NCBI RefSeq assembly: GCF_016920785.2 | Contig: NW_024609857.1 | Span: 63,341,349-63,405,348, forward strand | Source: Ixodes scapularis | Taxonomy: Eukaryota; Arthropoda; Arachnida; Ixodida; Ixodidae | DNA: 64,000 bases | Direction of reading: 5' to 3' | Shown here: positions 55,414 to 64,000 of the stretch, in pieces | How positions within the stretch are numbered: the first letter of the stretch is position 1 | Layout of the letters: each line of letters starts with the position of its first letter | The notes under the pieces: generated by a model | What the model was told of the DNA's origin: nothing | Seen by the model: only the letters and a program-made list of their open reading frames with translations | Database searches by the model: none | Made by a program: the position numbers and the translations under genes

Positions 55414-58140
55414 ATGTCGGCACAGAAACGGAGCAGGTTAGATAAATGGATGATGGCCACTAACAGCCAGCCGGCACTCAGAGAGAGTGGTCCCTCTACT
55501 CACCTACATGACATTCCCATGGTTCCAAGGGCAGACATTCCTGTGGCTTTGTTGACTTTGGCAAATAGCATAACTTAGAATGCCCTTGAGGAAATACCTC
55601 GAGAGACTGAAGGAAGGTGGCGCCTGACCCAACCTGCTGAAGCGGAGCCGAGCACTGCCGCGGGCCAAGCACAGATCCTTGGCCAAGCACCGCCACAGAG
55701 GCAAGCACCACCGATGACAACCTGTCTTGTGATGACTCTGACACCAGCAACATAACGATGGCTCCGACACCAGCAATAATCGACGATGGCTCTGACACCA
55801 GCAATATCGACGATGGCTCCGACACCAGCAATATTGACGAGGATGTTCATGAGGAAAAGTCTGAGACAGACGAATTTCAGGTAGAATCCTGTTCAGAGGG
55901 ACCCAACATTACAAGTGACGAGCATGAAAAATCTAGCAGCTCCGATGAAGACGTTGGTACAGAGGGTAGAGTCTTTGATGAGGCACTCGACAATGGGTGT
56001 GAGATCAGTAAGCTCCAGGCTTGTCTGATACTCATGACAGTGTTCACGAAATTTTCACTAACAAGAGAATGTTTGCAGCAAATTTTGTTTGCATTTGCAT
56101 GTTTCCTGCCAAGTCCAAACGCAATGCCTTGCACGGTATATACCTTTTTCAAGCTACTGGCAAATTTTCAGGGCCGGACTGGTGGTGTGAACGAGCATTA
56201 TTACTGCCACAACTGTATGCAGTACTTGAGCGCAAGAGAGGTCTCTATGTGCCCCTCCTGCAAGCATGACACAAACCGGAAAGAAAGCTTCCTTCACATT
56301 TCCCTGGCAAACACATTGCGGTCTTTTCTAGAAAACGAAAAATGTACATCTATCCAGCCTACCCTCAAGACCGCGACAAACTAGAGCTTAATGCACTTGA
56401 GGACATGGTCGATAGGGAGTCTTACAACGTGGCAAGAGAAAACCCTGAAAACATTATTAACTTTTCCTTGTTTTCGAATACCGATGGGGTGAAGGCCTTT
56501 AAAAGCTCAGGGTCCTCACTATGGCCAATACACTCCATGATCCCCGATTTGCCTCCATTACTGAGGAAAAGATTTCTAGTTCTGGCCCAGATCTGGATTG
56601 GCAAAAAGCCGAATATTAACACTTTTTAAGGCCTTTTGTAGCTGAGCTTTCGGAGCTGTTTACGAAAGGACTTTCATGGGTGCATCCTGGGAAACAAATG
56701 ATTTCATATATTTGTGCTCCAGTATGTTCAGTTGACGCGGTCGCTCGTGCTATGTTACACAATGTTTAGCAATATAACGGTACTTACGGTTGTTCGTTGT
56801 GTGAGCAACCTGGAAAGAAGCTAAGTTCTATCGCTCATTCTCATATTTATCCCCCAAGTGACACATTTGTTTTGCGTGATGAAAAAAAAATGCAAGAACA
56901 GGCTGCTGCAGCTATCCAGCTGAAGCTATATAAGATTCGATCTGGCAGCTGGTTTCCCGGTTGATTCCATGCACGTTGTCTTTTTAGGAGTTACAAAAAT
57001 GTTTCTTTTTGCTTGGTTTGATTCCAAACACCATGCACAGCAGTGGTACCTGGGACAAAAAGTTGATCTAGTGGACAGAGCCCTCCTAAAGATCAGGCCC
57101 CCGGACTTCACCGCCCGCACACCACGCCCTCTCCATCAGAGAATGTACTGGAAGGCTAGCGAATAGAGTTTGGCTTTTGTTTTACAGTCTTTGTGTACTC
57201 TGTACACTGTTGCCAGTTGATGACTTTCAGCATATGATTCTGTTAGTTGGAAGTGTCCGTATGCTGCTTTCAGAATCGGTGTCTCTGAAACAGAATGATT
57301 TGGCTGATGTGCTTCTGTTACGTTTCATTGAGCAAGTACCTGCATTGTACAGTGAGCAGTTCTCAACTTTCAACGTTCACCAGCTGGCACACCTTGGGCT
57401 ATCCGTTAAGAGATGGGGCCCACTTTGGTGCACATAAGCTTTTACTTTTGAGGACAGAAACGTAGATCTACTTAGGATGCGCAAAGGCACACAGCACCTG
57501 GACAAGCAGCTTGCTACCTTGGTGGGCATTGGAAATTCAATGTGCTATTTAGAAAAGGTGCTGCAAGGATCACCATTAGCTAAGTCAGTCCTCGAGAGGC
57601 TCCAAACGGTTCATTTTTCCCGGCACAAGAGCTCTGTTGGTGATGTAGTCCTGCATGGAAAGCCAGCCAGTAGTGTAGCCTTTTTACCGCAACTGTCCAC
57701 CTTGCTGCCAGCTCATGAAACCTTTGAGGTGTATAAGAGGGCAACAGTAGGTGAGCATGACTTACAATTTTGTATTCCTATAGATGAGCTGTATGTAGGA
57801 ACAGCTACACAGTCACATTCACTGTGAATGAACAGAGTATGCCTCAACACAGTATTTTCTTAAAACCAATGATGCTGTATTTGTTGTTCTCAAGAAATTG
57901 TCTATTCATTATGACAGACAGTTCAAGCACACCGATACAGGATTGGTAGTTTCAGGTATTTTACCCATACGTCAGATGGATACCACTCTTCAACTCATGC
58001 CTGTACTACAGAAAATGCAGAAATGTATTTGTGTTCTTGATTAGTCGGCACTAGTCCGAATTTCAGAGTTCAACCTGTAAAATTTAACAAGCTAGAAATA
58101 CTAGATCAGCCCACATTTGTAAATAAATTTAGGTGCTTCG
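55414..58140 (+). pseudogene. TNP2/CACTA-like transposase relic
   Basis: Starts MSAQKRSRLDKWMMATNSQP at 55414, but several frame changes follow. The order is: acidic repeats (DDGSDTSNI), a zinc-ribbon-like EHYYCHNCMQYL...CPSC (56190-56270), FSNTDGVKAFKSSGSSLWPI (first catalytic-type Asp, 56470-56530), KPNINTF, YGCSLCEQPGK (56790-56820), VDSMHVVFLGVTKMFLF (second catalytic-type Asp, 56955-57010), PLHQRMYWKASE-stop, FIEQVPALYSEQFSTFNVHQ with LAHLG and WGPLW (57330-57430), then a C-terminal piece to 58140. This layout matches TNP2-type transposases of EnSpm/CACTA elements. No TIR was identified. Confidence 0.65.
55729..55840 (+). repeat. 27-30-bp tandem repeat coding DDGSDTSNI
   Basis: Four diverged copies of gatggctc(c/t)gacaccagcaa lie head to tail in the N-terminal acidic part of the transposase relic. 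Confidence 0.85.
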
Positions 58141-58199
58141 CCGAAAAAGCTCAATGCAGAGTATTAAATATTCGTGAGGCACAATATGGCACTACCATC

Positions 58200-59050
58200 C
58201 AATGCCTCAGTTCACAGGGTGTTCAGCGTAGCAGTCGACATCTTCAGTAAGAAATGACGCAAATTGTCCGACGAGACTTTTGAGAGCCAGCTGTTGCTCA
58301 AAATACTCAAGGCCAATAAATAGAACAGGCGGCAACAAAAAGAACTTGAATAACCTTCTTCCCTTTGTTTCGTAATTGAGGACAATATTGTTCAAAGTAA
58401 CGCCAGGAAAGTAACGGATTACTCTTGGGGATAACGGTCACTTACTTTTATGAGAGGGTAATTGCAATTGTAAAAAAATTACAATTTAGCCTTGAGTAAT
58501 TGTAAATGTAATTCCTTACTATTTTTCAGTACCGTGTACAACTCTGGCTGACACTCCCGTTCAATTTCAGCTTTCTTCTGCCATCAGTGCTCCTGCTCAG
58601 CTTTGAACATTGACATGGCTTGTCCCGGGGAGCCAAAATTGCAGGTAGATCTTAAATACACTAAAAAATATCTGGCAAGAGATATTACTTGCAAGGTCAC
58701 TGTGGTCAAAGGGCATTGCACTGAAAACAACTGAAGCTGACAAGCAGCTGAACAAGTGCAGTGTGTCGTGGCAAACTGAGCACTCTCTTACCTTACGTCG
58801 TCTCTTCCCTTTTCATTTATGCTCTTTTGCCTTCTGCCTGTCGGGATCACCTTTGTCTTCTCCCACCCGGCATGTGTTCTTATGTCTGCCTGTTCGCCTT
58901 GCCTCTGTTAAATATGAATCAAAATCGTCTCGAAAGAAACATAATCCTTCTGATGAAGTCGGGAAATGCGATCTGCAGGTGGTGGAAGTGCTCGTCACTG
59001 TAGTCTGTTTCAGGCTAAAAGTAGCAGAAGTTTCTTTCCCTCTCTCTCCC
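58200..59050. other. insertion-like stretch between the two relics
   Basis: A minus-strand frame at 58207-58395 (LEYFEQQLALKSLVGQFASF...) followed by aaagtaacg-gattact type sequence at 58395-58540 suggests an inserted element remnant of the hAT kind. It is not resolved. Confidence 0.3.
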
Positions 59051-59359
59051 CATTAGTGGAGTGGACGGTAGAAAGGAGAGTGTAAAGGAGGAAACCACCG
59101 ATATTGGCAAGGAAAAGCGGATCCCTTTCTTCACTCTTCTGCCTCTTATACAATACAGTAGCCGTCTGTCGTCTAGAGCAGCAATTATATTGCCCACTAA
59201 ATCTGAGTGGCAGTGGAAATCCATGTCACACATTTCTATGGTGGTGTTTCGTGGCGAGCACCACCCTTCCTCGGCAATACCATCCCTTAAGCAGATGCTG
59301 TGTGAACGTCACATTCAGGGAACATGCTCCTCAAAATGTTTGTTCTTTTTGTTCCTTTA

Positions 59360-59990
59360 AGAAAGTCCAGGTGACCCCAGAGGAGGTCAGGGAGCTGGAG
59401 TTAAACTCGAGGCAGCAAGCAAGAAGCACGTGCTGGCAGGAAGCGCCCTTAAAGCGGCTGACTGCATCGCGCTTCGAACAGGTGGATGCGAGACGAGTGG
59501 ACGCAGGAAGGGCTGGAAAACCTGATCGAGCCAAAAGACTTTTCTCGTGTTCATGCAGTGCAGTATGGACGAAAGAACGTGGGTGCTGCTTGCGACCGCT
59601 ATAGCAGTGTCATGAAAAGCTGGGAACACAATGTTTCCCTCCAGCACTTTGGGCTGGTTTTGCATCGCAGCTGCCCCTGACTTGGCACCAGCCCTGACAG
59701 GCTTGTGTATGACCCGGAAGGGTTGACGTATGGGGTACTAGAAGTGAAATGCCCGTACTCCCTAAGGGAAATAGCAAGCCAGACTTCGTTAAGTCACAAA
59801 ACTTCTGCTTGGCTTTCAACGAAAATGAAGAGCCACCGCTCGACAAAGACCACCAGTACTATGCGCAAATGCTAGGGCAAATGGCCCGCACTGAGTGCCA
59901 GAGGGCGACTTCGTTATGCGCTCTACAAATTAGATCGCCATACAACGCATTTGGTTCGACGAAGAAGAGTGGCTTCGTGTGAGGTCAAAT
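59360..59990 (+). pseudogene. YqaJ-type (lambda exonuclease-like) nuclease relic
   Basis: The reading is VTPEEVRELELNSRQQARST, then CWQEAPLKRLTASRFEQV (59375-59490), then YGRKNVGAACDRYSSVM, and, past a TGA at 59678, LGTSPDRLVYDPEGLTYGVL with EVKCPY (D and ExK catalytic residues, 59681-59760). After a frame change, KDHQYYAQMLGQMA (the QxxGQ-type end, 59840-59890) follows. YqaJ/lambda-exonuclease folds are DNA end-processing nucleases. Such domains occur in arthropod transposon-linked proteins. It is broken by stops and frameshifts. Confidence 0.75.
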
Positions 59991-60101
59991 CTAGATTCGT
60001 TTTATTTCATGCATATGTTGCCATGCGTTGTCAGGAGAGTTACTTCCTAGTTCTCCAGTATGCATAAGATGGAAGTTGAGGCGACCCAGCACGTGAACCA
60101 T

Positions 60102-60222
60102 CTCAAACTTTAGCAATCATTTTCGACAACTATCTCATACTTTAGCAATCATTTTTGACAACTATCTCAAACTTTAGCAATCATTTGCGACAACTATCTC
60201 AAACATTAGCAATCATTTTCGA
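60102..60222 (+). repeat. 32-bp tandem repeat, four copies
   Basis: ctcaaactttagcaatcatt plus ttcgacaactat repeats at 60102, 60134, 60166 and 60198 (last partial) with 1-2 substitutions per copy. Confidence 0.92.
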
Positions 60223-60359
60223 TGTCGCAAGCAGTTTGCTGGGTCGCTCTCATATAGATTTCCTGCAGTGCTTCAGGGCCTTACTCAGCTACATTTGTTT
60301 TTTGTATTACTTTCATACCAACACTTCTGCATTAAGTTATGAAGATGCCATTTAGAGAG

Positions 60360-61070
60360 GGAAGTATCTTTCCTTGGAATTATTGTTGTTTGACTTTTTC
60401 AAATATACAAATGTAGGGTACTGTGAGTTTAGTTTCCTTATTTAAGCAGTTCTTATGAAACTGCTGGGCGTACATTGCGTACAAGTTGTACAAAGGAATC
60501 AAAACAAGCAGACGGCAACGTAAAATAACAATGCCTGCAAGGCACCAAATATGGTGACCATACATGTTGTCCCCTTAAGAAAAAAGGAAGTTGTGTACAT
60601 GGTTCTTGTGCAGATTAGGAGTTACAGGATCTAGTTGTGGCGGAAATGAACTGCGTTCTGCATTTAAAGGGATGCTGAGCCGAAATTTGGATTTCACGAA
60701 ACAAGGCAGGAGCGATAGGTGGGATGCTACAAATCCCCCAACATTACTCGCACAGCGATATTTCGGAACGGACGGCCGTATTTTAGGAAAAGGGAACGAG
60801 GCCAACGAGACCCATGGCTATGTCACAATTGTCGCTCTATCGTACCCCCCCCCCCTTTTTTTTAATACGGTTATCAGATTGAGATATGGCTGTATGAGGT
60901 ATGTTTTGTGGTTCGTAGCGTCCCATTGAACGCTTCTGTGGCCTTATTTGTGAAACTGAAGGTTCGGTTCAGCATTCATTTAGAACATTTCTATCAAATA
61001 AACGGTGCTTCAGACATCCGCATTTGACTGCGCTGCGTCGAGGAATGTCGGCGTCTATTGTAAGAGGACT
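60360..61070. other. spacer before the second LINE
   Basis: No recognised gene. aaagggatgctgagccgaaa at 60664-60683 resembles the repeat at 29985. A C10T9 tract lies at 60845-60863. Confidence 0.4.
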
Positions 61071-61666
61071 GCTATAATCCCCTTACAATGGTCCCCGCAG
61101 GGGGCACCTGTGAAAGCAGGTGTTTAGAGAGTGAAGTCTCCACAGACCCCGTGTCCCGCAGGGGGTGCCTGCACCTTAGGTGCTAGGTGCTTGGTGAGTA
61201 GCGTCACCACGGACCCCAGCCACGTGGGCCACCATACCCGTACACCTACTTTAGCAGGTGCTTGGTGAGTGGCGTCACAACGAACCCCGAGCCATGTGGG
61301 TTCGCCCACCCGCGTCTGGCTGTGCGTGGCGTACCCGTGTCCGGGGAAAAAGGGACCCTGGAGGTTGAGCCGAGCCAAGGGTATGTTTGGACCCTTCGGG
61401 GCCCCCGGGTAACGCAATAGACCGCTTCGACCCCTGCTTCTCGTAGACGGGTGCCCTGACTTAGCCCGACCAGGATGATTCAGTCAGTCGCCTCTTCTAC
61501 CCTCCTCTTCCTTCTTTCACTTTTTGTCCCACCTCTTTCTCTTTTCTTCTCCACTCTCTTCATTTTTCACCTCCTTAGGCGGCAAGGGCCAACCTTGAGT
61601 GGAAACAGGTCCTGTCCCTGCAACCACACTAGGGTATAGTGCCCGGGCAGCACTGGTAGAGTAATT

Positions 61667-63176
61667 GTGTCAGCCAAGCCCATCTTGCTATGGCACATTA
61701 CCTATCCCCTTGTTGGACTCCGTGGTGGGCGGTGCACCCGGACACTGAACCTTCTTTCCCATGTTATGGGTTCCCGTTCAAAAACCTTCCCCGATCGTCC
61801 CCAGAAAAGGGTCCGCACCGAAGTTCAAGCTACAAAGAAGACACCACCGACACCTGCCAGATTCCCCAAGTTTCTAGTTCACTCCGAAAGTTACAAACAG
61901 CTTTCCAAATTATCGCCTTTTCTTGTCGCAAAGACACTCGAGGGAGTGGTCGGCAAGGAATTTAAAGCAAAGAAAATGCCATCTGGTGATCTACTTGTCG
62001 AAATCGAATCAAGCGAACAGAGTACTGCACTACTTAGTTTAACATCTGTTTCTGGATATGACATCTCTGTCTCTCCCCACCGAAGATTAAACAGCATTTA
62101 AGGAGTTATCTCCGAGGATGACCTTCTTGACAGCTCGTAGAGTGAAATTGTTGAAGGCCTTTCCGACCAAGGTTTCACAGCTGGAAGGCGGATCACCATG
62201 CGTCGTGACGGGAACGAACTCAAGACCAACATGTTGTACTCACCTTCCAATCGACCATCCTTCCTGAGGCTGTGAAGGCTGGGTACCTACGCTGCAGGGT
62301 TCGGCCTTACGTGCCGAACCCCCGTAGATGTTTTAAGCGCCAGAGATTTGGCCATGGCTCTCAGAGCTGCCGTGGAAAGGCCACCTGCGCAAAGTGTAGC
62401 AAGACCGGCCAAGAAGCTGATGCATGTACTAACAACCCACGCTGTGTAAACTGCTCAGAAGCTCACGCAGCATATTCCAGGTCATGCAAGACATGGAAAG
62501 ACAAGAAAGAGATCCTCACTTTAAAAGTTAAGGAAAACCTTTCTTTTCCTGAAGCACGCCGTCGCTTTGCATTCGTGCAGAAAGGCGGCTGAGGCGTGGG
62601 CCCAGCTGAGGCGTGGGGCCACGGCAGTCCCCCACGCCTCAGCTGAAGATTCAGCTTCCGGGGCGTGCAATCTCGGCTGGGCGGTCTTCGGACCTTCCAA
62701 GCCGGAGTGCGAACCCTGGCACTACAACAGGGCAACAGCCTGTGTCTTCTCAGGCTGTTTCCCAAACCCAGGATGGGCCGGTGGCTGCCGCAACCGTTCT
62801 TTCTTCGCAATCTCCCTCCAGGGAGGAGGGTCGACACTCTCGCCCACACTCCCTGGAGAGAGCATCATCGAAGGAGCGGCATGACTCTCGTGCCGCACGT
62901 GCAGCGTCCAAGAGACAGGAACGGGTGGACTTGAGCGACGCTTCGCCCAGCACCTCATCTGCCTCTGTGGCTGGGGCTGGTCGCGGGCGGGGCATGGCGC
63001 CCCGTTCCCCGAACTTGAACAAATCTGCAGAAAAAGCCTCGCCTGAGGAAACTGAGGCCATGGGTGTGTGTAGAGAAATCTCCACTCATGCGTCTGACCA
63101 AGACGATATGGAGGGGCAGACTATTAAGAGTAAGCAGAAAAGCAAAAAAACCGGTGATCTCACATTGCGAAAATAA
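61667..63176 (+). pseudogene. LINE ORF1 (gag-like, zinc knuckles)
   Basis: A front part (FLVHSESYKQLSKLSPFLVA, KMPSGDLLVEIESSEQ) ends at a TAA (62099). Across frame changes it continues to EAVKAGYLRCRVRPYVPNPR, then three CCHC-like knuckles (62310-62490). The first reads CFKRQRFGHGSQSC, with Arg replacing the second Cys; the next two are CAKCSKTGQEADAC and CVNCSEAHAAYSRSC. A low-complexity Ser/Arg-rich tail runs to 63176. Gag-like proteins of this kind bind the element RNA. Confidence 0.75.
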
Positions 63177-63257
63177 TTTCCACATGCGGCAGCTTTAGAA
63201 CTTTTATTTATTCTCCCAGTTTCTTCTTTATTCAAATTTTAACTGAATTTTAAAACA

Positions 63258-64000
63258 ATGACCAATTTCCACTTCATGCAGTGGAACTGTGCCGTGGACT
63301 AATCAGAAATATTGATGACGTAAATTATTTTATGGACGAGCTGAGACCCATTGCGCTCAGCCTCCAAGAAACACATTTAAATAACACTAATACACAGATT
63401 TTACGTCAGCACCAGCTTTTTAAAAAAGACAGAACTTTCTCAAACTCGTCTGGAGGAGTGGCACTAGTGGTGCAGAATGGTGTTGCTTGCTCCGAGGTCC
63501 CCCTTTCTACGCCCTTAGAGGCTGTAGCGGTGCGCCTTCTTGTTGACCGTTTGATCACGGTAGTTTCTCTTTATCTGCCACCTAACTCTCCATTGCATAT
63601 CAGTGAACTTGAGTCACTTGTAAACAATTACCTCAACCTTCCTTAATTTTAGGCGACTTTAATGCCCAACACCCTTTGTGGGGTAGTGCTCGCCAGGATT
63701 CACGTGGAGGTGTCGTAGAGCGGTTTTTGTTGTCATCTGGGTAGTGTCTTTTTAACGGGAGGGAACCTACATTTTTTAGTGCAGCATATCAATCATTCAT
63801 CTCTATTGACCTTTCTATTGCATCACCAATTTTACTTTCATGCTTTTCATGGACTGTTTTAAACAACCCTTTTGGGAGCGATCATTTCCCTATTGTTCTT
63901 GAAAGCACGATGCCATTACCTTCTATTCCGACACGACTTCCAAGGTGGAAATCGGAAAAGGGTGATTGGTCTCTTTTTTTGTTTGGAAGCTTTTATTGAT
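63258..64000 (+). pseudogene. LINE ORF2 endonuclease, partial and broken
   Basis: Begins ATG at 63258 (MTNFHFMQWNC), then shifts frame to RGLIRNIDDVNYFMDELRPI. Catalytic-type blocks: QWNC (Asn), LQETHLNN (Glu), LGDFNAQHPLWG (63650, Asp/Asn), SIDLSIA (Asp), FGSDHFPIVL (Asp-His). TAA near 63645 and TAG near 63742 interrupt it. The RT lies beyond the window. Confidence 0.8.

Larger units (their letters stand above)
61080..64000 (+). mobile_element. second LINE (I/Jockey-like non-LTR retrotransposon), 5' portion
   Basis: A 5' leader with direct repeats (ggtgcttggtgagt near 61187 and 61257, about 70 bases apart), then a gag-like ORF1 with zinc knuckles and the beginning of an APE-type endonuclease ORF2. 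The order ORF1-with-CCHC then endonuclease is that of I/Jockey-type LINEs. It is cut by the window end at 64000. Stops show at least ORF1 and ORF2 are damaged. Confidence 0.8.

Noticed and set aside
60102..60222. CRISPR-like array
   Set aside because: Units are contiguous 32-mers without unique spacers, in a eukaryotic transposon context.

Overview
This window looks like a piece of a large, repeat-rich arthropod genome. A hard tick (Ixodida) or another chelicerate is the most likely source. The basis is indirect: long introns packed with mobile elements, several tRNA-derived SINE copies, numerous foldback (long terminal inverted repeat) elements, and a metazoan-type spliced enzyme gene. I could not compare it with any database, so the taxon is an inference.

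The one clear host gene is a plus-strand (S)-2-hydroxy-acid oxidase (glycolate oxidase family, FMN-dependent, peroxisomal in relatives). It has seven exons at 10116-10270, 13246-13501, 20737-20906, 28631-28722, 31899-32057, 32337-32406 and 43328-43410. Splice phases are compatible at every junction, the stop is at 43408-43410 and an AATAAA lies 36 bases further on. The exon for the first 45-50 residues was not found and probably lies upstream of the window or in the unread part of 1-10115. An FMN-phosphate arginine is replaced by methionine in exon 5. Inside the 13.5-20.7 kb intron, on the same strand, is a compact two-exon candidate gene (15535-16257) of unknown function. It has two adjacent CRE sites upstream and its own polyadenylation signal.

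Nearly everything else is mobile DNA, mostly decayed. 70-2250 (minus): P-element/THAP9-type transposase relic broken by a perfect 36-bp hairpin. 4.6-11 kb: GCTCCC inverted-repeat cluster, a long-TIR element (6806-7596) and a degenerate AAATTTAGCGG tandem array. 20.4-25.4 kb: foldback elements, a tRNA-derived SINE, a Helitron-type helicase relic and a TA-flanked MITE. 31.4 kb: minus-strand tRNA-like SINE. 35303-36266: TIR element with a putative Myb/SANT-like ORF and 3-bp target duplication. 39-43.2 kb: LINE tail split by a TA-flanked MITE, two half THAP domains and a SWIM-like relic. 47.05-53.25 kb (minus): nearly complete non-LTR retrotransposon (coiled-coil plus SGNH-esterase ORF1; endonuclease-RT ORF2), split by a 1.4-kb hAT-like element (48406-49807, exact 8-bp duplication) that itself contains a long palindrome. 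55.4-60 kb (plus): TNP2/CACTA-like transposase relic followed by a YqaJ-type nuclease relic. 61.08-64 kb (plus): 5' part of a second, I/Jockey-like non-LTR retrotransposon running off the window.

The layout reads as one constitutive metabolic gene whose introns have absorbed transposons of most major classes. I found no CRISPR array, operon, prokaryotic system or functional RNA gene.
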